This document shows, in pieces, positions 38,797 through 47,853 of a stretch of DNA of 64,000 nucleotides; the first letter of the stretch is position 1; each line of letters opens with the position of its first letter. Source of the stretch: an uncultured Pelagibacteraceae bacterium. GTDB lineage: Bacteria; Pseudomonadota; Alphaproteobacteria; Pelagibacterales; Pelagibacteraceae. Location: positions 39,395 to 103,394 of the forward strand of contig CACGWH010000001.1 in the NCBI GenBank assembly GCA_902576765.1, written 5' to 3'. The translations under genes and the position numbers were made by a program. Under the pieces are notes generated by a model that saw nothing but the letters and a program-made list of their open reading frames with translations, did no database searches and was not told the DNA's origin.

Positions 38797-38910
38797 TAAG
38801 ACCCCTCTTAATTTTTATAAAAAACTTATTCAACTAGTTTTTAATACCTACTGCAACTATAAATTTTTTTATTTTTGAGGAAAAAACCAGTTAATCGATA
38901 AATCTGTCAA

Positions 38911-38923
38911 GCTTAAGTTAAGC
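38911..38923. promoter_or_regulatory. Palindrome between the XRE gene and aapP
   Basis: GCTTAAGTTAAGC is a perfect 6+6 inverted repeat with a single central base, so it is more likely a protein-binding site than an RNA hairpin. It lies 115 bases upstream of the XRE start in a 163-base gap that otherwise holds nothing I recognise. Confidence 0.3.
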
Positions 38924-38959
38924 CATTTTTTAAGAAATTTTGCTTGATATTACTGTAGA

Positions 38960-39694
38960 CTATAGTATCTGGCTCAGGAAAAGTTTGGTCCTATCGCTCT
39001 TTGGATTAGCAAAAAATTCCTTTGTATCTGCTTTTTCTACAATCATACCTTCGTCCATAAATATCATTTGGTCAGCTACTTCTTTAGCAAATCCCATTTC
39101 ATGCGTAACTACAATCATAGTCATTCCTTGTTTTGCTAAATTTACCATTACATCAAGTACTTCTTTAATCATTTCAGGATCTAAAGCCGAAGTTGGTTCG
39201 TCAAAAAGCATTATTTTTGGCTCCATACATAAAGCCCTTGCAATTGCTGCTCTTTGCTGTTGTCCACCAGATAATTGACCAGGATATTTTTGTGCTTGAT
39301 CAAGTATTTGCACTCTTTCTAAGTGTTTTAATGCAAGTTCTTCAGCATCTTTTTTAGGCATTTTTTTTACCCATATAGGAGCTAAAGTACAATTATCTAA
39401 AATAGATAAATGAGGAAACAAATTAAACTGTTGGAACACCATTCCAACTTCTGCTCTTATTTGTTCAATATTTTTTGTATCTTCTGTTAGCTCTGTACCA
39501 TCTACAACAATATTTCCTTCTTGATGTTCTTCTAATCTATTAATACATCTAATTAAAGTTGATTTACCTGAACCAGACGGACCACATACAACAATTTTTT
39601 GTTTTGGTTTAACTTCTAAATTAATTCCTTTTAAAACTTGAAAATCACCGAACCATTTATTCATGTTGTTTATTTGGATGATATTTTCAGACAT
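38960..39694 (-). CDS. aapP: General L-amino acid ABC transporter ATP-binding protein
   Basis: ATPase of a polar amino-acid importer. The 244 residues have Walker [15 protein letters not shown] near residue 34, [19 protein letters not shown] (Q-loop), ABC signature [15 protein letters not shown] and Walker [16 protein letters not shown]. It is the last gene of aapJQMP (yhdWXYZ in E. coli naming). It starts 4 bases after aapM. Confidence 0.96.
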   Translation of the reverse strand: MSENIIQINNMNKWFGDFQVLKGINLEVKPKQKIVVCGPSGSGKSTLIRCINRLEEHQEGNIVVDGTELTEDTKNIEQIRAEVGMVFQQFNLFPHLSILDNCTLAPIWVKKMPKKDAEELALKHLERVQILDQAQKYPGQLSGGQQQRAAIARALCMEPKIMLFDEPTSALDPEMIKEVLDVMVNLAKQGMTMIVVTHEMGFAKEVADQMIFMDEGMIVEKADTKEFFANPKSDRTKLFLSQIL

Positions 39695-39698
39695 ATTT

Positions 39699-41142
39699 TT
39701 ATCTATCAGTTTTATATTTAATTTCTAAATTATAACTATATTTACTCATTGCATAACAAATAATCCAGAAAATTATTGCAGCAAAAACGTAACCTTCCAT
39801 GGCAAATCCTAACCATTCAGGGTTAGTTTTAGCTAGATTTAACATTCCAACTATTTCTAAAAGTCCAACTACAAATATTAATGGAGTATCTTTGACTAAA
39901 GCAAGAAATGTGTTTGCAATACCTGGAATAACTAATTTTAATGCTTGAGGTAAAATTACAAATATATGCATTTTCCAATATCCCATTCCTAAAGACTTAG
40001 CAGCCTCATACTGTCCTCTTGGCAATGCTTGCAACCCTCCTCTGATAACTTCAGCTACATATGCTGCTTCAAATAAAGATATAGCGATTATACATCTAAC
40101 TAATTTATCTATAAAAAAATCTGCTGGTAAAAACATTGGAAACATTACAGCTGACATAAATAAAACTGTAATTAATGGAACACCTCTCCAAAATTCAATA
40201 AAACCAATTGATATATATCTTATCAATGGGAAATCTGATCTTCTACCTAAAGCAAAAGCCATTCCAATCGGAAAACAAAAAATTAAGCAGAAAAAAGAAA
40301 TAATAAAAGTTAAAGACAATCCACCCCATGCACCTGTTTCAACCCAATTTAAACCATCTAATTTTCCTAATTCTATTGTTTCCTCAAAAAAGAGAAAATA
40401 TTTCAACAAGATATAAAGGAACAAAGGAACAATTAAAAAATAATAGAATTTAAACTTATTAGGTATAAAAAATCCAATAATTATGGATACAATTGCTGCA
40501 ATAATTCCATAGGAAAAATCAAAAAATACTGGACCTCCTGAAATAAAGAAAAATATAAACAAAAATGCAATTAAAGGATAAATTACAACATAATAGAGTG
40601 TTAAATATTTTTTAAACTTATCAGTTGCAAAATATCCAACCGATCCAAGTAATGCTAGTGCAATAAATGAAAGATTTATTCTCCATTGTTCAGCATTTGG
40701 ATACATTCCGTACATAAATCTTCTCATCCAAACTTTTATATAAGTCCAACAAGCTCCTGATCCTGAACATACATCTTTGCTATCACCAGCAAAACTAGCT
40801 TCAATAAAAAACCAATTTAAAATTGGCGGTATCGATTTAATAACTATAAAAATAATTAATAAAGACAGTATCGCGTTAAAATTATTAGTATTTATATGTT
40901 TATTTAATAAATCTAGTTTTTTGATACCACTGTATTCAATTCTTATAAAATAAAGTCCTATGAAACCTAATATTAAAGGCATTATAAAACTTAAGAAATT
41001 AGGTAAAAAACCAATAAAATTTACTTTAAAAAAATGAATTTAAAAATACATCTAAAATACTTATAAAAAATAAAAAAGAACCTAGATATAAAAAGGTATT
41101 TAAATTTGATTTATCAGGTTTTAAAAAGTTAATTTTATTCAT
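39699..41142 (-). CDS. aapM: General L-amino acid ABC transporter permease AapM, reading frame broken by a single-base frameshift
   Basis: Permease of the HisMQ family. The intact downstream frame (39699-40982, 427 aa if begun at the ATG at 40982) has the family region [17 protein letters not shown] and the EAA loop [30 protein letters not shown]. The true start is almost surely the ATG at 41142, which overlaps the aapQ stop (TAATG) and reads [17 protein letters not shown]. That frame stops at 41026-41028, beside a run of seven A (41028-41034, plus strand). Removing one base from the run joins both parts into a 480-residue protein with no stop; the joined region ([14 protein letters not shown]) also reads as membrane protein. 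This is either a sequencing/assembly indel, a real mutation, or a site rescued by slippage. Confidence 0.85.
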
Positions 41143-42293
41143 TATTTTTCCTGGATAGCAATTTTTTTGTTATACCAATTCATCAAGATTGAAATTGAAA
41201 TACTTAAACTTAAATATGTGAACATTGTAATAGATACAATCTCAATAGCTTTACCAGTTTGCATCAAGGCGGTACCAGCAAAAACTAAAACTAAATCAGG
41301 ATATGCTATAGCAGCAGCTAGAGAGGAATTTTTTGTTAAATTTAAATATTGATTAGTTGTTGGTGGAATTATAATTCTCAATGCTTGTGGCATTATCACT
41401 AGTTTTAAAACTTGATTAGGTGTCAATCCGATTGAAGCTGCAGCTTCTTTTTGACCTTTACCTACCCCTTGTATTCCTGCTCTAACACATTCAGCAATAA
41501 ATGTTGCTGTATAAAGTGATAGAGATAAAGTTAAAGCGATTAATTCTGGTGGTAAACTTAACCCGCCATCATAAACAAATGAAGTAGCAGCCAACTGTTT
41601 TAATTTAGGAATTTCAAAAGATAAACTTACACCTCCAATTAAAAAACTCAGAAGAGGTAAAATAAAAATTAATCCGATTGCAATTAAAAAAACAGGAATT
41701 TGTTTACCCTGCGTTTCTTGCAATTTTTTTGCCTGAAATCTAATTACAATAATTGCAATTATTGCTGCAACTATTGAGTAAAAGAAAATATTAAAATTTT
41801 CCCAAATAAAAGCAGGAACATATAGACCTTTGATCGTTAAAAAAAATACACCAAAAATTGCTTCAGCATCTTGAGGTAATGGAAGAGCTCTTAATGCTGC
41901 AAAATACCAAAAAAATATTTGTAGAAGAAGTGGTATATTTCTAAAAAATTCTACATAATAAGCTGCAAATTTATTTATTAAATAATTTGGAGATAATCTT
42001 GCTACTCCAACAATAACACCAATTATTGTTGCTATTATAATTCCAATAACAGAAACAAGTATGGTATTTAGTAAACCTACCAAATAAGCTCTAAAATATG
42101 AGTGAGAACCGTCATACTCAATTAAAGAAAACTGAACATCAAAAGATGATTCTTGAGATAAAAAACCGTAACCAAAATCAATACCTCTATTTTCCATATT
42201 GATTTGAGCGTTATAGGTAAAGAAACCAAAAATTAGTACTACAGCGATTACTGTAATTAATTGAGGACCCAAGTCTTTTAATTTAAAGTTCAC
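41142..42293 (-). CDS. aapQ: General L-amino acid ABC transporter permease AapQ
   Basis: First permease of the transporter: 383 residues with about eight helices, the N-terminal LGPQLITVIAVVLIFGFF, the conserved STRG-like GIDFGYGFLSQESSFDVQFS, NTILVSVIGIIIATIIGV and the EAA loop GVGKGQKEAAASIGLTPNQ. The start is GTG at 42293 with no evident Shine-Dalgarno; TATTAT just upstream could be a -10 for a separate start. It is preceded by the hairpin at 42321-42348, and its stop overlaps the aapM ATG. Confidence 0.95.
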   Translation of the reverse strand: MNFKLKDLGPQLITVIAVVLIFGFFTYNAQINMENRGIDFGYGFLSQESSFDVQFSLIEYDGSHSYFRAYLVGLLNTILVSVIGIIIATIIGVIVGVARLSPNYLINKFAAYYVEFFRNIPLLLQIFFWYFAALRALPLPQDAEAIFGVFFLTIKGLYVPAFIWENFNIFFYSIVAAIIAIIVIRFQAKKLQETQGKQIPVFLIAIGLIFILPLLSFLIGGVSLSFEIPKLKQLAATSFVYDGGLSLPPELIALTLSLSLYTATFIAECVRAGIQGVGKGQKEAAASIGLTPNQVLKLVIMPQALRIIIPPTTNQYLNLTKNSSLAAAIAYPDLVLVFAGTALMQTGKAIEIVSITMFTYLSLSISISILMNWYNKKIAIQEK

Positions 42294-42320
42294 GATGAGA
42301 TAATATATTGGTTTATAAAA

Positions 42321-42348
42321 AAAAGGGCTAGAAAAATCTAGCCCTTTT
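42321..42348 (-). terminator. Intrinsic terminator/attenuator between aapJ and aapQ
   Basis: A perfect 11-bp stem (AAAAGGGCTAG with CTAGCCCTTTT) and a 6-base loop, 19 bases after the aapJ stop and 27 before aapQ. It matches the arrangement at pstS/pstC and should let the receptor gene be transcribed more than the permease genes. Confidence 0.82.
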
Positions 42349-42367
42349 AAATTGTTTTAAACTACAA

Positions 42368-43408
42368 TTATCTTGCAGGTGGAACGTAAAGTATTCCGCC
42401 TTTTGTCCATAATTGGTTTGGACCTCTGTCTGGTAAAATACCAGTGTCAGCTATATTTCTCTTATAACTTTCACCGTAGTTACCGACTTGCTTGATAATT
42501 CTTAAGCTCCACTCGTTATCAAGACCAAAAGCAGCTCCTAATTCACCTTCAGCTCCAACTAATCTTTTGATTGCTGGGTTTTCTGAAGTTTTCATTGAGT
42601 CTGCATTTGCTGAAGTGATTCCATATTCTTCTGCTTCAATCATAGCATTTAAAGACCATCTTACGATATCTTCCCATACTGAATCACCTTGTCTAACAAC
42701 TGGACCTAATGGTTCTTTAGAAATAGTTTCAGGTAATACAATGTGCTCGTCTGGATTACTCATTTTTGTTCTTTGAGCAGCTAAACCAGATTTGTCAGTT
42801 GTATACGTATCACATCTTCCTGAATCATAAGCAGCAACAACTTCGTCTGCTTTTTCAAAAGCTACTGGTTCATAAGAAATTCCTTTTGAATTAAAGAAGT
42901 CTCTCATGTTTAACTCAGTTGTTGTACCAATGTTTGTACAAGCTGAGATACCATTTTTGAATTGATTTACTGAAGTGATACCTGAACTTTTTCTAACCAT
43001 AAAACCTTGACCATCGTAAAAGTTTACTCCTACGAAAGTAAGTCCAATATCAGCATCTCTAGAAAGTGTCCAAGTTGTGTTTCTTGATAAAATATCAATC
43101 TCACCAGATGTTAAAGCTGTAAATCTTTCTTTAGCACTTAGTGGTGTAAACTTAACTTTGTTTGCATCACCTAATACTGCAGCAGCTACCGCTCTACATA
43201 CATCAACGTCAACACCAGTCCAATTTCCTGCAGCATCAGCATTAGAAAATCCTGGAAGACCTTGAGATACTCCACATCTTACAAAACCTTTCTTTTGAGT
43301 GTTTTTAAGTGTTTTAGATTTTTTAGCAGCCATAGACTCTGTTGTAAAAGTAAACAACACAGCTACCATAGCAACTAAAGAAGTTAATTGTTTTAAGTAT
43401 TTAAACAT
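42368..43408 (-). CDS. aapJ: General L-amino acid ABC transporter substrate-binding protein
   Basis: Periplasmic amino-acid receptor (YhdW type). The signal peptide covers about 1-28, ending SMAA. The mature protein has the family sequence VRCGVSQGLPGFSNADAAGNW, DVDVCRAVAAAVLGDANKVK and FYDGQGFMVRKSSG; Cys residues in the N- and mid-part are typical. The length is 346 aa. Codon choice is less AT-biased than in its neighbours, as expected for a very highly expressed SAR11 receptor. An AAGGAAG Shine-Dalgarno precedes the ATG. Strong palindromes lie 22-59 bases upstream. Confidence 0.96.
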   Translation of the reverse strand: MFKYLKQLTSLVAMVAVLFTFTTESMAAKKSKTLKNTQKKGFVRCGVSQGLPGFSNADAAGNWTGVDVDVCRAVAAAVLGDANKVKFTPLSAKERFTALTSGEIDILSRNTTWTLSRDADIGLTFVGVNFYDGQGFMVRKSSGITSVNQFKNGISACTNIGTTTELNMRDFFNSKGISYEPVAFEKADEVVAAYDSGRCDTYTTDKSGLAAQRTKMSNPDEHIVLPETISKEPLGPVVRQGDSVWEDIVRWSLNAMIEAEEYGITSANADSMKTSENPAIKRLVGAEGELGAAFGLDNEWSLRIIKQVGNYGESYKRNIADTGILPDRGPNQLWTKGGILYVPPAR

Positions 43409-43430
43409 TATTCTTCCTTTTGTTATTATT

Positions 43431-43446
43431 TATTTGTTAACAAATA
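43431..43446. promoter_or_regulatory. Perfect 16-bp palindrome upstream of aapJ
   Basis: TATTTGTTAACAAATA is fully self-complementary and begins 22 bases before the aapJ ATG. It is suited to binding a dimeric regulator at or near the promoter. Which regulator binds cannot be told; NtrX and the adjacent XRE protein are candidates in this window. Confidence 0.45.
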
Positions 43447-43467
43447 ATTCAAAACAGTGTTTTGAAT
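43447..43467. promoter_or_regulatory. Second inverted repeat upstream of aapJ
   Basis: ATTCAAAAC-AGT-GTTTTGAAT, a perfect 9+9 inverted repeat with a 3-base centre, starts on the base after the 16-bp palindrome; a further palindrome TGAATATTCA (43463-43472) overlaps its end. The packing of three symmetric elements in 42 bases is unusual and suggests regulation of the receptor gene. Confidence 0.45.
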
Positions 43468-43585
43468 ATTCATAATTTAAGCATGTAAAAAAACTCTCTT
43501 CAAGAAAAATTTAATATTAATGTGCTATTTGTAAAAATTGCGTCAAGGAAATTCTTTAGAAAAATATATACAAAAAAGACAATAA

Positions 43586-43662
43586 TGGCGCGCCCTGAAG
43601 GATTCGAACCTACGACCCTCGGTTTAGAAAACCGATGCTCTATCCAGCTGAGCTAAGGGCGC
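43586..43662 (-). tRNA. tRNA-Arg (TCT), CCA encoded
   Basis: Read on the minus strand: acceptor GCGCCCT pairs with AGGGCGC, D-arm TAGCTCAGCTGGATAGAGC, anticodon stem TCGGT/ACCGA with loop TTTCTAA giving anticodon TCT, T-arm GTAGGTTCGAATCCTTC, discriminator G and encoded CCA. It reads AGA, the main Arg codon expected in such AT-rich DNA. Confidence 0.96.
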
Positions 43663-43693
43663 ATATATTAATGAATACATATACAACAATAAG

Positions 43694-45100
43694 CTAATTT
43701 TTAAAAAGAAATTTTTTTAAAAGTAGAAGGATTGTTAATAACTCTATTCTACCAATAATCATAAATAAAATAAGACAATATTTTATAAAATAATGCAAAC
43801 TATTAAAGTCAAAATCTTCTAAACCATATAAAGAAGAATTCACAGTATTCATTAATGTTAAAATAGATAATTTAAATGATTTTTCAAAATCGATGCCACT
43901 AAAACTTAATAAAGAAGATAAAATAAAAAGTGATAAAATGAATATAATTATAGTTAAAAAATATTTATTTATTTCAGCAAAATCAAATTTAATATTAGTA
44001 AACATTAATTTATTCATAAAAACATTTTTTGGTCTACTAAATGATAAAATTTGATTAATTGAATATTTGAAAAGAGAATAAATCTTAACAAATCTTAAAC
44101 CCGAGCTTGTAGAAAAAAAAGAGCCTCCTATAATAACTAAAATCAATAATAAAAAGTCTAATCTTGGCTGATTTTCATTAACAGAAAAACCAATATTAGA
44201 CATGCTACTTGAAATAGATAAAAGGTTATCTGAAAATTCATTATTAAAACTGAAAAAAAGAAAAAATATTGTAACGATAAACAAGAAATAAATAATCAAA
44301 TGCAAATCTTCATAGAAAAAATTGATATTTCTTTTTTTAAAAAAAACTAAATTGTAACTAAAAAAAATACTAAAAAAAGAAGTTAACATGAGTAATGATG
44401 TAATAATTACTTGTGAATTTTCTTTAAGTATAATCGATAAATCATTTACAGGTAAAAAACCTCCAGAGGATATAAGGCTAAATGCTAAATTTAATGAGTC
44501 GAATGTTCTTATGGAGAAAATATTCAAAATTATGAATATTATTAATGTTAAAACTGAATATAGTAAAAAGATTTTAATAGCTTGTTTAAAAATTTCTGAA
44601 CTATCAAAGGATATAAAATTCGTTAAAGTTTTCTTAAAATTCTCATCATAAATATCAATTAAAAAAATTATTGAAAATAAAAAATAAAGACCTCCTATCC
44701 ATTGGGTTGATGATCTCCATAAAATCAAGCTTTGATCAATATGTTTTATGTTATCAAATATTGTAAATCCAGTTGATGTAAAACCTGATATAGCTTCAAA
44801 AAAAGAATTTAATAAAGTTAAATTATAAATACTAAAATAAAAAGGGATTGACAGAACTAATGGTACAAAAATATATCCAACAAAAATTGTAAAAATCTTA
44901 TTGAAAATAGTTAATCTTTTTTGTTCAAATTTTAAATTGTAAAATAAAATTGATATTACTAATGAACAAAAAAAACTTAAATAATAAGTATCTAAATTCA
45001 AATATAAATTTAGATAGTAGGAATAAATTATATTAAAAAAAGATAAGATCGATACTAATCCAAAAAAAAAACTTAAATATCTAGTTTCTATTCCAAACAT
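43694..45100 (-). CDS. trkH: Trk-type potassium uptake membrane protein
   Basis: Ion-conducting subunit of Trk potassium uptake. The 468 residues are highly hydrophobic with about ten helices. Selectivity-filter-like loops are visible: AISGFTSTGFTIFD, LISSGGFLPVND, SSSMSNIGFSVNE and LMNTVNSSLYG, at the spacing of the four TrkH pore loops. It is next to trkA, its regulatory partner, with 4 bases between them. Trk assignment is by these loops and context; the rest has diverged. Confidence 0.9.
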   Translation of the reverse strand: MFGIETRYLSFFFGLVSILSFFNIIYSYYLNLYLNLDTYYLSFFCSLVISILFYNLKFEQKRLTIFNKIFTIFVGYIFVPLVLSIPFYFSIYNLTLLNSFFEAISGFTSTGFTIFDNIKHIDQSLILWRSSTQWIGGLYFLFSIIFLIDIYDENFKKTLTNFISFDSSEIFKQAIKIFLLYSVLTLIIFIILNIFSIRTFDSLNLAFSLISSGGFLPVNDLSIILKENSQVIITSLLMLTSFFSIFFSYNLVFFKKRNINFFYEDLHLIIYFLFIVTIFFLFFSFNNEFSDNLLSISSSMSNIGFSVNENQPRLDFLLLILVIIGGSFFSTSSGLRFVKIYSLFKYSINQILSFSRPKNVFMNKLMFTNIKFDFAEINKYFLTIIIFILSLFILSSLLSFSGIDFEKSFKLSILTLMNTVNSSLYGLEDFDFNSLHYFIKYCLILFMIIGRIELLTILLLLKKFLFKN

Positions 45101-45104
45101 TCAA

Positions 45105-46496
45105 TTATACTGAACTTAATCTAAAAATATTTTCAACTAAAGGTATTGAATCTTTTTTAACAATAAAAACTACTCTATCATCTTTTTTGAATATAAAATT
45201 TGATCTTGGGATAATAATTTTTTTATCTCTTAAAACAGCACCTATTCTTGACTCTTCAGGAAGATTTGAATTTTTAATTTCTTTGTTTATTAATTCTGAT
45301 GTTTCAATTATTTCAGCTTCTATAACTTCATATTCACCATTAGATATTGTATAAGCGTTCTCAATCGTTCCCTTGTGAATATGTTTTAATATACTTGAGA
45401 CAGTTGTCATTCTTGGGTCAATTAGATCATCTATTTTTAAAGATGACTGAAGTAATGAATAATTTGGTTTGTTAGTTAATGCCATAGTTCTTTTATCTTC
45501 GATATTTTTTTTATCTTTAGCAAACTTTTCAATTAGAACGCTCACCATCAAATTGTCCTCGTCATCATTGGTTAATGCTAAAACAGTTTCAGCTTCCTCT
45601 AAGTTTGCTTCGGTTAAAACTTCCTCATCTAAACCGTCACCATTAATTACTATCGCATCATTAAGTTCACTTGCTAAATATTCGGCACGCTGTTTATCTT
45701 TTTCAACTATTTTTACTCTCACTGTTTCCAAAGTATCTTCGATATTTTTTGCTAGGTTAAATCCAATATTTCCACCACCAATAATTAATATTTTTTTTGA
45801 TATTTTTTCTGAATGACTAAATGCCTCTAAAGTTTCTGACATTTGTGAAGAATTTATTATTACATAAACTTTATCTTCTTTTTTAACCGAGTCTGTTTTT
45901 TTGGGGATAAAAAACTTGTCAGATCTATTTATACCTATGATATTAGCTTCAAGTTTTGGGTATTTTTTTGCTAATTCATTAAATTTGATTCCAATCGATT
46001 TACAATCGTTTTTTATCAAAATTTCTAATAAACGAATTTTATTGTCAGCAAATGGAACGCTATCAAGTGCACCTGGAGCTTCTAATTTTCTTTGAATTGA
46101 TTTAGCAATTTCAATTTCAGGAGAAATTATTACATCAATAGGTAAGTTTTCTTTATTATAAACTCTAGTGAATTTTGGATTTAAATAATCTTGAGATCTT
46201 ATTCTAGCTATTTTTTTTGGTATTTTGAATATTGAAAAAGCGATTTGACATATCAGCATGTTTATCTCATCATTTCTAGTGACAGCAATTATCATATCTG
46301 TTTCAGAAGCATTGGCTTTTTCAAGAATTGAGGGATAAGTTGCTTTTCCAACGATCGCTTTAACATCTAAGCTGTCATCTATTTTTTGAATATCCTCGCT
46401 TGATTGGTCAATAACAGTAATGGAGTGGCCTTGTTCACTCAGTAATTTAGCTATAGTAAATCCTACTCTTCCAGCGCCACAAATAATTATATTCAT
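45105..46496 (-). CDS. trkA: Trk system potassium uptake regulatory protein TrkA
   Basis: Cytoplasmic ring-forming NAD(H)-binding gate of the Trk channel. The 463 residues are two tandem RCK units, each a Rossmann fold (IICGAGRVGFTIAKLL at about 3-18 and ILIIGGGNIGFNLAKNI at about 235-251) plus a TrkA-C domain. It begins 1 base after ntrX; ntrYX-trkA is a conserved alphaproteobacterial order, usually followed by hfq-hflX, but here by trkH. Confidence 0.96.
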   Translation of the reverse strand: MNIIICGAGRVGFTIAKLLSEQGHSITVIDQSSEDIQKIDDSLDVKAIVGKATYPSILEKANASETDMIIAVTRNDEINMLICQIAFSIFKIPKKIARIRSQDYLNPKFTRVYNKENLPIDVIISPEIEIAKSIQRKLEAPGALDSVPFADNKIRLLEILIKNDCKSIGIKFNELAKKYPKLEANIIGINRSDKFFIPKKTDSVKKEDKVYVIINSSQMSETLEAFSHSEKISKKILIIGGGNIGFNLAKNIEDTLETVRVKIVEKDKQRAEYLASELNDAIVINGDGLDEEVLTEANLEEAETVLALTNDDEDNLMVSVLIEKFAKDKKNIEDKRTMALTNKPNYSLLQSSLKIDDLIDPRMTTVSSILKHIHKGTIENAYTISNGEYEVIEAEIIETSELINKEIKNSNLPEESRIGAVLRDKKIIIPRSNFIFKKDDRVVFIVKKDSIPLVENIFRLSSV

Positions 46497-46497
46497 T

Positions 46498-47853
46498 TTA
46501 ATTAAATTCTTTTATTCCTAAACCCTTTAATTTTCTGTGAAGAGCGCTTCTTTCCATTCCAACAAAGTTAGCTGTTTTAGATATATTTCCATTAAATTTC
46601 TTCAATTGAATAGTTAAATACTCTTTTTCAAATTTTTCTCTAGCCTCTTTTAAAGGCACAGAAAGGCTATTTTCTTTTATCTTTTCATTAAATGTGTCAT
46701 TTTTAAGAGACTCTTTTACAATATTTGAAATTTTTTCTTTCGTTTCAGGTTGTAATATTGCAATTCTTTCAATTAAATTTCTCAGTTCTCTTACATTTCC
46801 CTTCCAATTATGATTTAAAATATAACTGTCATTTTCATCAATTTGTAATTGTTTGATATTATAATTATCTGAGATTTTTTTTGAAAAATAATCTATCAAT
46901 AAAGGAATATCTGAAACTCTATCGTTTAACGATTGAATATTTATTTCAAAAACATTTAAACGATGATAAAGATCTTCTCTGAAATTACCTATCTTAATTT
47001 CATCCTTTAAATCTTTACTTGATGAGCAAATCAATCTAACATCCACGTTAACATCATTATTTCCATTAAGCCTTTTAAATTTTTGATCAGTCAAAACTCT
47101 CAAAATCTTAGATTGAATTTCTAATGGAATCTCAGAAACCTGATCAATTAATAATGTACCTTTGTTTGCTTTTTCCAAAGCACCATAAGAAATTGATCCA
47201 TTTTCTTTTTCTTCTCCAAATAACTCTAATTCATATTTATTTGTATCTAATAATGCTCCATTTAAGATAATAAATGGCTCTGAAGATCTATTTGAATTTT
47301 TATGAATTTTTCTAGCAATTAATTCTTTACCTGATCCAGAAGGACCATTAATTAAAACTCTACTTTCAGTTAATGAAATTTTTTTTATTTGATCTCTTAT
47401 AGTTGAAATATTTTTGCTATTTCCAACTAACTCATAGGATGAAAACAATTTGTTTTCATAATCTTTATTTTGAGTTTTCAAATTTAAATTTTCAACTGCT
47501 CTTTTTATAAAATTTAACAATCGATTTTGATCAAAAGGCTTCTCAACAAATTCAAATGCACCATGTTTCAATGAATTGACAGCCATCTCTATGTTTGCAT
47601 GTCCCGTAATAATAATTACAGGAACGTCTTTGTTTTTAGATTTAATATGAGATAATAATTCTATTCCATCATTATCACCTTTATCAAGTTTTACATCTAA
47701 TATTGCAATATCAGGAACTTTTTTATCAATTTCCGTTAATGCTTGATTATAATTTGCAGCTAATCTGGTTTTATAACCAGCGTCTAATATTAATTCATTT
47801 AGGATATTTCTAATATCCGAGTTGTCATCAACTATGAGTATTTCTATTGCCAT
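46498..47853 (-). CDS. ntrX: NtrX nitrogen/redox response regulator with degenerate AAA+ domain
   Basis: Partner of NtrY. The 451 residues contain a receiver (1-120; Asp53 in ILDVKLDKG, Lys105 in EKPF), an AAA+ domain (about 140-370; Walker A NGPSGSGKE at 169-177), and a C-terminal Fis-type HTH (NISKTANFVGMERSALHRKL). The sigma-54 contact motif GAFTGA is absent: the region reads FGEEKENGSISYGAL (212-226). Walker B reads LLIDQ with Gln238 where Glu is expected, which should weaken ATP hydrolysis. It therefore probably acts as a phosphorylation-controlled DNA binder and not as a sigma-54 activator. It overlaps ntrY by 26 bases. Confidence 0.95.
   Translation of the reverse strand: MAIEILIVDDNSDIRNILNELILDAGYKTRLAANYNQALTEIDKKVPDIAILDVKLDKGDNDGIELLSHIKSKNKDVPVIIITGHANIEMAVNSLKHGAFEFVEKPFDQNRLLNFIKRAVENLNLKTQNKDYENKLFSSYELVGNSKNISTIRDQIKKISLTESRVLINGPSGSGKELIARKIHKNSNRSSEPFIILNGALLDTNKYELELFGEEKENGSISYGALEKANKGTLLIDQVSEIPLEIQSKILRVLTDQKFKRLNGNNDVNVDVRLICSSSKDLKDEIKIGNFREDLYHRLNVFEINIQSLNDRVSDIPLLIDYFSKKISDNYNIKQLQIDENDSYILNHNWKGNVRELRNLIERIAILQPETKEKISNIVKESLKNDTFNEKIKENSLSVPLKEAREKFEKEYLTIQLKKFNGNISKTANFVGMERSALHRKLKGLGIKEFN

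Noticed and set aside
40983-41025. Reading 40983-41141 as an ordinary intergenic spacer
   Set aside because: The stretch is coding in two successive frames on the minus strand with membrane-protein character and a coupled start, so it belongs to the frameshifted aapM.
43473-43585. Small ORF or regulatory RNA between aapJ and tRNA-Arg
   Set aside because: AT-rich with stops in all frames and no stable stem; nothing beyond the palindromes at 43431-43472 can be supported.
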